Assembly: GCA_037447605.1 (NCBI GenBank)
Contig: CM074808.1
Location: 2,295,784-2,359,783, forward strand
Direction of reading: 5' to 3'
Source of the DNA: Zygnema circumcarinatum
Taxonomy: Eukaryota > Streptophyta > Zygnematophyceae > Zygnematales > Zygnemataceae
DNA: 64,000 nucleotides
Each line of letters starts with the position of its first letter. Positions within the stretch are counted from its first letter, which is position 1. Positions 23,801-35,485 of the stretch are shown piece by piece. The translations under genes and the position numbers were made by a program. The notes under the pieces are model-generated. The model was not told the origin of the DNA. It did no database searches and worked only from the letters and a program-made list of their open reading frames with translations.

Positions 23801-26800
23801 GGCTTTAGATGCTGCAGTGAAGCAATTAGAAGAGTTGGAGGGTTCAATGACAAGCTTGAGGGATAGAGCAGCTAGTGACTTGTCGAAAATGCGGGAGGAC
23901 ATGCAGTTTAAAATCGACCAGAAGGAAGTGTCCGTTGCAGAACTTCAGGCACAACTAGAGGATGCCAACCGAAGGCTGGGTTTCATACAGGGCTTGCTGG
24001 TAACAAGTGAAGAAAAAATTGCTTCTCTGCATAAGAATGTCCAGGAGTCGGAAGGAAGAACGAATTTGTTAAAGGAGGAGTTTACTGCGACAGTCGAAGA
24101 ACTGCAGAGAGCATTATCGGAAACACAGGATAAGGCAAGTTCCTTCGAAACAAGGCTGGCCGCTGAAGAGGACAATGTTCGAAAACTGCAAGAGGCTGAA
24201 AGGGCGAAGAGCAGCTCACTTGCAGGAGCTCTGCATGGTCTGACTTTGGCAGAGAAACAATTAGTTGAGGCCACTGAAAAAGCACAGGCTTTGCAAGCGA
24301 AATGTTCCTGCTTGGACAGTGCTTTAAAGCACGCTGAAAGCCAAGGTGCATTAGCCGTGAAAGAGTATGAGACGGAAATGACAAGACTGCACGGCTTGAA
24401 CACGGCTTTGGAAAAAAAGGTGCAGTCTCTCGAGGCCTGCCTTTCAGATGCTGATAGGAAAGCTTCAGTGCTAGAAGCAGAGACGGCAGAAGTTCGCAGT
24501 CGGTTTAGTGCGGTTTCCATCCAGGCGGACGGGGCAAAGAATGTAGCAAATGAGTTGGAACGAGAGCTAACAGAAGCGAGGCAAAAGGGCAGAGAACTTT
24601 CTGACGAGCTCAATGATGCAAAACAGGAACTGGCAAGGCTTTTAGAGCAAGCAACCCTGGATGCGGCCAATCTAGCAAATACAGAAAAAATGTTAAGGGA
24701 AGCACGAAACCGCGAACAGAATTTCTCTAGAGAGGTTGACCAAACAACTAGGAAGTTAGTGGACGTAATGGAGAAGATGTCGAAAAGTGATAGAACAGCT
24801 CAACTGGTTTCCGCAGAGGCTCAGGATCTTAGCGAAAAACTTCGGCAAGCAGAGTTGACAGCTGAGAGTTGTGCTCTGGAAGCAGAACAATGGAAGGCAG
24901 AAGCCAGGCGTTTGAAAAATGATCTGGAGAAGGCCTCGAGCGAGCTAAGTGATGCTGGACAGAAGATTGCGGCAGCAGTAGCTGAGAGAAATTCGATTGA
25001 TGAGAGGGTAAGGGATCTGGAAGACATGGAGAAAAAGCTACTAGCTGTGAGTAATGCAGCACAAGAACAGAGGGGAAGAGCGGACGGATTAGAAGGTGTT
25101 CTCACATTGCTTAACGAGGAAAAAAAATCTCTGGTAAACAGGCTGGAGATGGAAGCACAACGTTGTGAGAAAGCGCTTGATGACCTTCATACGTTACAAT
25201 TAAAATTGCACGACGGCAGACTAAGAGAGGAATTGCTTTCTCAGGAAAATGCTGTTGCTGGGAGTAGACTAGAAAGTTTGGAAGCAGATTTGATAAAAGC
25301 TAAAGGAGAGGTGCAAAAAGCTGAAGAACAGGTGGCGAGCTTAGAAAAGGTATTGGTTAACAAAGAAAGGAGGATAGTTGAGCTTGAGACGGAGAAGGGA
25401 GAACTTGGTGAGAGGCTTAGGGATGCGGTCGAGGCTGGAAAGAAGATGGAAGTGGAGAGAGACAGAATTCTGGGCAAGCTCAAGGAGGAAGAGCAGAATA
25501 GAGAAGCAGCCGAAAGGGGAATTGAAGGGTTTTTGCAGGCCAAGATGAGGGCAAACTTGTTGGAAGAGGAATTAAAGAGATTATTGATTGCTGCGGAGAC
25601 AAGCGATGCAGAGCTGAAGTCTTCGCGAGCAACGATTGACACGCTTGAATTACACAGAAGGGAGCTGGAAATACAGGTGGACTCCTTGAAACAGGAAAAG
25701 GAATGGCTCGTAGCTACTCAGTCCGAATTAAAGGACAAAATGGAAGGCCTTGAAAGGAAACTGCAAGCAAGTCAAGAAATGCTGCGTGAGGAGAGAGGGG
25801 ATATGGAGGCGTTATCTGAGGAGATGGCCAACTTGCAGCTGACTTTTAAAGAAAGAGTGATTGAGCTAGAATTAGCGGCAGCCCGAGTGAATGCGCTTAG
25901 CTCAGAACTAGTTAATGTCAAGGGTAGTGCAACCAGTAATGAGCAAGCACTCCAGAGCGAGCTGGAAGGGCTGCGTGCAGAGTTGAGAGCTGAGCAGGAG
26001 GCAGTACAGTTAGCGAGAGGTGACAGAGATAAGTTAACGAACGAGGTCAGAGAGTTGCGACAGAGTCTGGCAAATAAGGATGAGGAGTTTTATTTTGTAC
26101 AGGAAGAATTGACACGAGAACTAGAGGCCAAAAAGGAAGAGATGCAAGATGAGAAGAAGGTCAACGAGGGATTGCTCCAAGACCTATCAGCCCTTCGCAG
26201 GAGGTTTGCAGCTTTGGAGGCCACAGTAGAAGCTGAGAGGAGTGCAAGTTTGGCGGAAACTGAAGCAAAATTAGAAGGACTTGAAGGGGCAATGGAGGGA
26301 GTTCGACGATCGGAGAAAGAGGTGATGACTTTGAGGGTAAGTTGAAAGCCTACTTCTTCGTGGTCGCACTTGCCCGCGACGGTAAGGAGGGAGGGAGGGA
26401 GGAAGGGACTTTCTTGAATGCTGAGAGGTTAAAAGCGCCTTATTTTCTTTCTTTCTTATTCCAGATAGCTTTCCCATTGGCGCTCGTCAGCCTCTAAAGT
26501 TTGGTCTGGTTTAGTTTTGTCTTCACCAACCTATTGCTACGGCTTGAAACTAGTTGTGATCAGGGAAAATGGTTGTGTGTTACCTTTTATTGAGATTTGA
26601 CTTATGTGGTTGTTATAGTAATGATGAAGTCTAACAGACGTCCTGCAAGCCACGCACACGCTTTTCCATTAATACATGTTCGATCAATTAGTTGCGCCTA
26701 CCAAAATCAGCATGTCTAGGTTGCTTCCATACAATGCTTATGGTAATTTATTTATGGTCCATGTACCATAAATCCATGGTGTATGTACGCAGCTTGGCTG

Positions 26801-29800
26801 TCATGTTCATTTCATATACATCATTTTCAACCCATGTACCTCCCGAGTACATCAATCATCCGGTACGTCATGTACGTCCCGAGGTTCTGTTACTAAAAAT
26901 ATGAATCTTGCCTGCAGGACCATCTGAAAGCAAGAGAAGCTGCTCTTACTGCATCACAAATGGGATCCCTGGCGGCAACTGAAGCAGCGGAGGCAGCGCA
27001 TGCTGAGCTTCGGCAACTGCAGGATAGCATAGCAGCTGAAAAGAGCAGCACAGAGGAACAAATGCGTTCAGTCCTTGAGGTTCACAAAGTGGAGACTGAG
27101 CAATTACAGCGATCTTTGGATGCTGCCGAGGCTGCAGTGGCATTCCTGACAGAACAGCTTGAGAGGGAACGAGGACAAGCTTTGCAGGCTGGTAGTAATT
27201 TAGCAAATGTTAAGGAAGTTCTGAATAAGACTAACGCCAATGTGGCCCATCTAACCGCAGCTTTGATGAAAGAACAGAACGAAACACGGCAAGCTCAGCA
27301 AAAAGCACACCATCAGAGAGTGCAAGAACTTGAGAAGGCATTGGCGGAGTTGAAGGCGAAACATGAAGCAGAGCTTGGAACAAAGGACAAGGAACTCGTT
27401 AGCACAATGGAGAGGTTGCGTCAAGTAGAACAAAAGTTGAAAACACTTCAAAGTAGCTTGGCATCAAAGGAGACTCAGCTAGAAACAGCACAGGCGAAGA
27501 TTGCTGATACATGCAGTGAGCTGGAGGAGACAAAGGCTGCCATGTTTAACGCTACTGAGAGTGTCTCTCAGTTAAATGCACAAATCGTTCGGTACAAGGA
27601 ACAACTTACTGTCCAGAATGGCGTCGTGCTGGAACTGGAGGTGGAAAACAGCAGATTAAAGAAAGAGTTGAGCGATGCACGGAACTGTGAAAATTCTTTG
27701 AAAGTGGAGATGGAGGATTTGGAAGCTAGGGCAGGGGAGGTTGTCAAGTTGAAAAAAGAGCTGGATGCCCGGACTGCGGAGGCAGCAATGAGGAGGGAGG
27801 ATGTAGCAGCCTTTCAGCAACAGCTTGAACACATGAAGGAATCATGGGCAGTGGCCGTTCACTCGCTGAAGGAAGCTGAAGAGGAAGTGGTTAATCTTAA
27901 AGATGAATTGGCAAAGTCAGGGAAGATGCTAGCTTTGGCAACAGAGGAAGCCGATCGTCGCAAGGAAGATGTTGCAAGATTAAGAGCAGAAAAGCAGGAG
28001 GCTGGAGGAGTAATCAAGCAAGAGAAGGACAGTCTGGCAGAGATGCTGGAGGTAGTTCGTAGTGAGAAGGAGGGGTTGAAGGCGGAGGTCGTGAGGTTAG
28101 AGAAGGACAAATGCGAATTGGAGTTGGAAAAGGAACAAGTGTTGGTGGAGTTGAAGAGAGTGACGGACAAGCTGAAAATATCGGAGAACGAACTAACTAC
28201 AGTCAAGGAAGATTTTGCAGCCAGAGACAAGAACCATGCCAATGTGCTGCAGGTTACTGGATCCAAAATTAGCATTCTTGAAAAGGAGGCTAGTAAGCTT
28301 CGTGACGAGGCCTTGGATTTACAAACTGAGCTTGGGAAAAAGGAGATGATGCTGGTTTCTATAAGGAAGGAGAAGGAAGATTTGGAACGAGAAGCTGGGA
28401 GCTTAGTCGAGGAGGTAAGATCCTTGAAAGTCGCACTAGATCACAAGGAGCATGAACTGATCAGAGCTGAAGAATTGACGAAATTGCTTGATAAGAGGAG
28501 CAGTGAATTAGTCGCTTCTCGCACAGGTCTACAGGATGCAGAAATAGAGGTGGTCCGTTTAGGTTCAGAGTTGCAGGTGGTTAAAGAATCCTCAGAAAGC
28601 AAAATATTGGAGATGGAAGAGGCCATGGCTGCGTTGAAGAAGCAACTGGATGCTTCTGCAGAGGCGAAGGCTCATCCAGGCATTTCAGAAGAAGTGGCCA
28701 TAGCCGTCCAAACAGCAAGGGAAGCATGGCAACAAGCCCATGAAGAGGAAACTCGGGCATTGCGGGAGCATTTGGCTGATGCTGAAAATAAGGTCAGGAT
28801 TATTCAAGAAAGGATGGTGGCAGCTGAAGAGGGAGAAAAGAGAGATACAGTGGGCAACGCCAGCAACATTGGAAACAGTCCGAATTTGGAAAAGTGTGCG
28901 GCTTGTGGAGAGGAGAAGGTAGACAAGGTAAAGGAGGAATTGACTAAATCACAGGAACAGGTTGCTACTGTGCGCGAAAAGCTGCAAAGAGCTGTCAAGA
29001 AGGGAAAGGGCATAGAGCAGCAGAAGGTAAAACTGGAGAAAGATTTGGCTGCAATGGAAGAGGAAATGATCAGCTTAAGGAGAAAATTAGAAGGGCATGG
29101 TAACAAGATGAATGAAGACTTAAACAAGGAAGAGCTGGGTATTAGGGTTGCGAGCAATATGGAGTTAATCCGAGAATTGACTGACGAACGGGACAGATGG
29201 AAAAGCAAAGTCACGGATATGGAGGGAGAGGTTGCAGAAATGATGCAACATTTAAAGAAAACACAAGACGAATCAGAGGTTTTGCGGAGCAGACTAGTGG
29301 AAGCCGCAGAGCAGGTACGCATTCTCACGGGGAACCTGGAGGATAAAGACAGAGAAGTACAAGAGCTATTGCAAGATAAACTTCAAGGACAGAGCAGAGA
29401 GCAGGAAGCGCTGCAAGTTGCCCACGTGTTGAAGGTTGAGAGTATTGCAGACATGAAAAGCAAGATAGCTGCTGCAGATGCAAAGAAGGCTGAATTAGAA
29501 CTGGAGAAAGTTCAGCTCGAGCAAAGGATTAAGGCAAGTGAAGCAACTGCAGAGAAAGAAGTTATGCAAGCCAAAAAAGCAGCAGAGGAGGAACTTGCTC
29601 AAGCTGTGGCTGAGGCAAAAGGCATGGCAGCCAGGGAGCTTCAGCTTGCTTTGTCAAATGCGGAGAAAGAAGCGGCCGTTGAGCGTGCAGCAGCTATGGA
29701 GAAGGGGAATAAAGAAGCTGAAGCCATGACAAGGAAGGTAAAGAACCTAGAGATGACCTTGGAAGCAATGAAGGGTAGGGAAGAACAGCTAATCCATGAA

Positions 29801-32800
29801 CTAGAGAAAGCCAAACATGATGCTGAAGGCGCTGAGAAGGAGGTGCAGAAGCTTGAAAAGGAGTTGATTGGAAAAAGGATGCAATTAGATGAATCCAGCT
29901 CTCAGATGGATGCGTTACATTTTGAATTCTCAAGACTCCAGCAGGCGGTTGCGGAGAAGACAGTAGAGGTACTGGGAGCGAATAGGACGGTCGTGGATAT
30001 GAAGAAGCAGCTAGATGAGGAGAAAAGGACGGCGGCAGAGACAAAGCAGAAACTGGCAGCAGAGCTATCCGAACTTCGAAAACGATTGAAAGCCTGTGAA
30101 GCAGGTATGCACAAGCCTGAGTGCTGTTTCCAATCCTTATGGGTTACACGCCTTCTGTGTCTCTTTTACTGCTTCATATGCAGGAGATGGACGTATTCTT
30201 TAGACTGTCAGAAAAGACTTTCCTCTCTTTCTTTTACTGTACGATCAGGTTTGCCATAATTCAGTCAATCAGGAATATTCTTTTACCGGTCTTTCTTCTG
30301 GGTTGACAGTTAGATTTGGAGAGGGTAGTAAATGACTCGCTTCATGTCATTAGTGTGGCACTTTACTGCTACTACTTATTAGCAAGGCTTCGACACTTTG
30401 ATTCTATGACCAGCTAGAAGAGAGACTGTAAACAGCTTTTGGAAAGTAAGATTGTTGCTTTTCCCTTTCACTCCAAGGTTGTCTCATGTCCATTATGTCC
30501 CATTTCGTTTGGCTGCTATGGCTGAACCTGCTCTGTTGTGCTTTGCAGAGCTGGCACAACGAGCAGAACTGTTATCCACAGAAGAGCTCCGTGCAGCAGA
30601 ACTGGAGGGGATAGTGGCGAGACTGAAGGAGGAGATGGAGGGCAAGGAGGCGAGCTTGCGGCAGGTGGCATCAGGGCGGAGCAAGGCTTTGGCCAAACTG
30701 GGAGCGACAGTGGACAAGTTAAAGGAGATTCAGCAGCAGGCAGGGCAGCCAATCTCAATCTTCTCATGCAATGTCGTTTGGCAAGGCCTCCTGTCTTTGT
30801 GCCTTTGCTTTTAAATCTTTTGAACCACCGTAGTGGTTGTCAGCTACATGAAGTTTTGGGATTTTGTATTCACCACTGTAAATGATGATAGCGGCGCATA
30901 CAGTATAAAGATGCACCACCTCCACATCCAATGAATCCGTTTGTGTTTATTATGGAAACTGCACACGCAAGAGCAAACCTACCTGAATGCGTTTTTTCTT
31001 GAATCAGGTTATGGTACTGCTGTCAGTAACAACAATTGTGAGGCTTGCCAGGACTTGAATGCCAAGTGTGCCGATAAATTCACTAATGATGTGCTCCATG
31101 GGGTCTTCTCTGCTCGCTTCAGTCGGAGGCAATTGTTGCAGAGGCAGAGAACAAACTGCAGCTCAAAGATGCTGAGTTGGCAAAGCTGCGAGATGAGTGC
31201 AATCGTTTGAGCGCCACTGCCATTGTGCAAGAAGCAGATGTACGGCAAATGAGAGGCGAGCTGGAGGTTCTTGAAAGTATGAATGCGGAAGTGGTGCAAC
31301 TGCGCAGGGAGGTTCAGCAATTGGAGGACGAGGGAGGGGATGTGAGGGACACTCTGCGAGCTAAGGAGATAGAACTGGGGAAAGTAAAGAGAGAGCTGGA
31401 GGATTTGGTAGTTAAGGCTCAGAAGTTGGAGGAGGAGGTATATCGAAAGAGTGCTGAAGCAGACGAGTTGCAGGCTTTGTTGGGAAGCACACAGGAGGAC
31501 TTGCTGACTCAGCAGCAGGCGACCCATGATGCAGAACTGGAGCAGCTAAAGCAACAGGTAAGCTGGCATGATCTATGGTGGTACACTTCAGTTCTGCAGC
31601 AAAAAGAAAATGTGCAAGGCTACGAAATTAAATGGAATTATTGTTTGGTTAGGATAAACACGCAACTGGTGATAGATTGTGTTACGAGTGTCAATGTTCA
31701 TTAATGGCAACAACTGAGGGCCCTTTCTCCAATTGGCACCAGAATAATTGAACTTGCATTCTCAGCTTTACCGCGCTCTACTCGCGATCGGCCGTAGGTT
31801 CCGCAGCTATCAAATAATTTACTGCCATGCTGCGTAATCTTTCAAGTACCGTAGGACAAATGAACAACTGAGTAACTCTTAACCCATAGGATGAAAGTCT
31901 TGGTTTGGTTATCGTTTTTCTAAGCTTGAACAGTTAGCCAGTTTCGATTGTGCATTATTTTTTAAGCTTGAGTGAATGTCATTTAGCAGCCTCAAAAGAG
32001 TGCAGCCCGAACTCCATTACCCGTTGTTGTTTTGCTGCGGTTCTTTCTATGTACCTCAATAGAAACACGTTACAGTAAGAGCCTTTATTACCTCCTTAAT
32101 CATCCTTCTAGAGCGATAGAAAAAGCGAGTGGACCGTAGTCAAGCCCTAACCATCCCTAAGTGAGGATGTAATGGAGCGATATTCATAAACCTGACTTTC
32201 GCGTGCTAGTTTAATTTCAGTTGTAACACAACAAAAGCCGCTGTTTTGCATCCCTGAACCAGGTTCGAGAACTGACCTCAGAAGCAGAGGGCCTGCGTGC
32301 GAGTGTGCAATGGCGAGACGCCGAAATCGAGGAGCTCCGCCACGAGTCGCAGGGGCTCATTGCGGAGGCGGAGGACTGGCGGAGTTCAGCAGAGCGAAAG
32401 GACGCGCAGCTGCAGGAACTGACGCAGGAAATACAGACTCTGTTGGCAGAAGCGCAGACCGTTCGCGAGCGTCATGATCAAAAGGAATCAGGGGCAGTGG
32501 GGATGGCATCAGGAGTTAGCCCAGGAGGGGACCTAAGTTTGAGTACAGAAAGGAAGGGAGATATGGTTAGTCGTGATGTAGCAGAAGTGGTAAGGGTTCA
32601 TTTTGCGGTAGACACCCGCACATTGCAGCAGTTAATGAATTGTTTCTACCACAAAGGTATCAATCGCATGCGTTGAGCATACATGAGCTCTGTTGACTTC
32701 AGGTTTTGCTGTTTGACTTGCATGCAGGTCCACAATCCAACCATGACACTCCCCCCGCTCAGCAGAGTGATACCCCTTGGGAACGTCCGTAAAGCCCCTG

Positions 32801-34038
32801 GAAACAGCTCACTGGATTTCGAGGCCATTGACGTGGACTCACCGCCCTCCTCTTCAGCTTCACCACGCAGTGACGGTGTCTCGGATAGTGACTGTGAGCT
32901 TTCTATTCCCGGCTTCTTTCCCAGAGCTGGGACAGGCGACAGATGTTAGCTGGGATACTGAAGAAGCTCAGTTTATAATTTGCTTGAGTTTGTTTGAGAT
33001 TAAAGAGGCACAACCTTTCCTTTCCCGGCTTCATTCCCGTAGCTGCGACAGGCGGCAGGTGTTAGCAGGGAGTCTGAAGATGGTCAGTTTATGATTTGGT
33101 TGAGTTTGTTTGAGATTGAGGCACAATCTTTCTGATCTACGCTTTGTGTTCTGCCCTAGCTTCACACTTTGGGGTGACACGGTGAGGGATTGTTGTGGCA
33201 ATCGATTGCAGTGACAGGCTTGCAGCAGTTTGTGCCGATTACTGCGGCTTATCCCTATCTGCCGTCTTCAATCGGTTCGACAATGAACAGTTTCGACAGA
33301 CTAAGGTAGGTCTGCATTACATGGGGCTTTGCTGCTAGTGACCCTGAGTGGCCAGAGGCTACTAGAGGTACACTTCTAGCAGCCTGGAGGATGTGATTGT
33401 GTGGTGTTGGAAACAGGTCATGCTGGAGGAAGTATAGTCTTGTTCGAGTGGCCGGATAATACTGATCGTTTTCACATATTGGACTTTCAGCATGTTACTA
33501 ATTCGCGGTCATGACAGGAAAACTTAAAAGAGAAATTCGTGTGTTACATTTTGACGCAAACCTCTCAGCCACAGCTTACTTACTGTCACTCAGACCATGT
33601 CCAACGACTCCTTGAGCCTAATTCTGAGCCTCTGATTATCACAAGATCATACATTGTTTTTTTGCTTTTGGTCCGACAAATGAGAGTTCATTATTCTTAT
33701 CTCATCCAACCGTCGTTTCTGAAGCTTTTGCGTATCTTTGCGATTTCTGGATTCTTTTTGGGCGGACTTTGGACTGAAATTGCCAGAAAGTTCTTTGCAC
33801 TCGTGATCTTAAGAGAGCGCTTGTGTTCTGGTTGTAATATGACATGACAACATATCCCGGAACTCTCGATTTCCATTACTATTTCCTTAAGCGTTTGTTC
33901 TTGTGTGTGCTATGGGAGGACAGTGTGGCGGTGGTGAAGCTGCTTATGAACAATCCCGGGGCGCGCCTGCTGCTTCTGGTCTACTGGCTCGGCCTGCATC
34001 TGTGGATGGCTGCAACGCTCTCCACGGTGCGTGTCTGA
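20820..34038 (+). CDS. giant tail-anchored coiled-coil golgin, TNO1-like
   Basis: Ten exons: 20820-20858, 21005-21688, 22272-26336, 26918-30104, 30549-30739, 31123-31557, 32263-32589, 32728-32893, 33218-33305, 33924-34038. They encode about 3098 aa. The N terminus has the AGRKRLEEFRKKQ motif of plant golgin/TNO1 proteins, then a Ser-rich segment. Almost all of residues 300-2990 is coiled coil. The plant TNO1 signature occurs twice, as VREKLSMAVKKGKEVVQQRD (about 696) and VREKLQRAVKKGKGIEQQK (about 2281). The last exons give FDRLSVAVV and a C-terminal membrane anchor (ARLLLLVYWLGLHLWMAATL). Arabidopsis TNO1 is a trans-Golgi tether that binds SYP41; a similar role is inferred. It is much longer than Arabidopsis TNO1. 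The exon 5 donor looks like GC (CAG/GCAGGG), and the exon 8 donor is uncertain because an alternative read-through ends at 32949. Confidence 0.82.
21862..21895. repeat. TA-rich microsatellite in golgin intron 2
   Basis: ATATATATACGTATATATAT followed by a T run, inside the 583-base intron between exons 2 and 3. Confidence 0.85.
32908..33132. repeat. tandem duplication of about 115 bp over the end of golgin exon 8
   Basis: 32908-33020 and 33024-33132 are diverged copies sharing CCCGGCTTC, GACAGGCG, TCAGTTTAT, TTGAGTTTGTTTGAGATT and GAGGCACAA. The first copy spans alternative exon-8 coding sequence and its in-frame stop (ends 32949). The second lies in the intron before exon 9. Confidence 0.85.
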
Positions 34039-35485
34039 AGGTCAGTCCTGAGCTAGGCCTATTGCCCATTGGGAATCCACCAAATTGTGGCTTGTTTCCC
34101 TTTTGAAAACCATATCGAAACTATTCCTGGAGCGTTGACCAATGGTGTAATTTTACTATTGTTGCCAAACCGGGAGCTAATTTAGCTTTTCTAAAAGGAA
34201 TGGCACTTTTTTGTCGGGAGTTTAACGAAAAACTACCTCTATTTTTTTTCTTCTTTCTAAATGAATCTTTTATAGTTTTCAGCTTGAAAATGCTTTTTAT
34301 AATCTCAGATCCCTGATTGCTGTAGAAATGTCGTCACGAGCCTTTCGAAGGATCGGCATGGCGTTGATAGTGCCAGCAATTTCAGGGACGGAAACAATGT
34401 TCAAAGCAAAAATGTTGCACTTGAAAGCCAAGTGAAGGGGGATTAAGGTGTAACTTCTTAATGATCTTTAGTTGTTTGTGCATTGCTGAGACAGAAGTTG
34501 CAGGTTAATACTGTGCCCATTGGACTCAGCTGATGTTTATAACGAAGGCATATCGCAATGGCCACCTTGAAGAAGGTGTGCATATTTGTGTTGTTGTGAT
34601 TCCATGCAGGGGGCTTGTGAGGTCTTGAGATGTGCAAGTTTAAGGCTTTTTTTTTATGTTGGCTGCTGCATTAATGACTGCGGTATATTCCTGCCAAGTA
34701 ACCTGATGCTTCTGAGATCTTCTTTGGCGTCGATAACTCCTGTCAGGGTTGGTTCTAAGTCGTTTGCTCTAGCGGGTGACAGGGCCTTTGCAGGAAAGTG
34801 AAGAGCAAGCAGCAATACATTTCAGGCTCTTGGATATCCAGAGCTGTCATTTTGAAGGCAAGCTTTCTCACGCGCTTGGGCACGGCATGTTCTCGACGCC
34901 GCTATCACCACCTGGCAATCATTGGGCTCCGAATCCAAAATGTCGTTCACCCCTTCATCGTCAAAGTCTCAAGTGTCTAAATTCTGTCCGTCCCACATAG
35001 CGGCCGCGGCGGCTCGTTCTGCCCGTGCTTCATGCCATCAAGAGTGCCCAGTATCTTGCAAGACGAAATCTCTCATGAGATTCCACGGTGTGGCAATACT
35101 CAAGATCCTTCCACACTCCAAACAAGAATGTTTCCACAAGTTGATCATGACATGCTTCGATAACGTTATAATGGTACTCAAGCTCGCTCTCGTTTATTAT
35201 GTTTAGGTTGTGGCCCAAAAAGAATGTCATTTGTACCTGTTGTTATTTTGCTTGCCTTGAACTACACAGATTATGTCTCAACATGTACAGATTCAGATTG
35301 GTTTGTTGGAATGTCAAACCGAGTTGTCCAGTGAGCATCAGGAAGCAAACAATTCAAGGTTCGCAATTCCTCACGACTACCACCTTATTTTCCAGAATGC
35401 TTCCGAACATTTGGAGGATAACTTACGTAACTCCAATTATCAGTCCCAACCCGATCGGACCCAGTCCGTCCTCGATTCCACCTCG
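34039..35485. other. convergent intergenic region
   Basis: This lies between the golgin stop and the stop of the phosphatase on the opposite strand, so it should hold both 3' untranslated regions. Short ORFs on either strand carry no family motif. I see no further gene. Confidence 0.6.

Noticed and set aside
23432-25642. Long minus-strand Ser/Leu-rich frames opposite the golgin
   Set aside because: They are antisense shadows of Glu/Lys-rich coiled-coil codons and have no motif.
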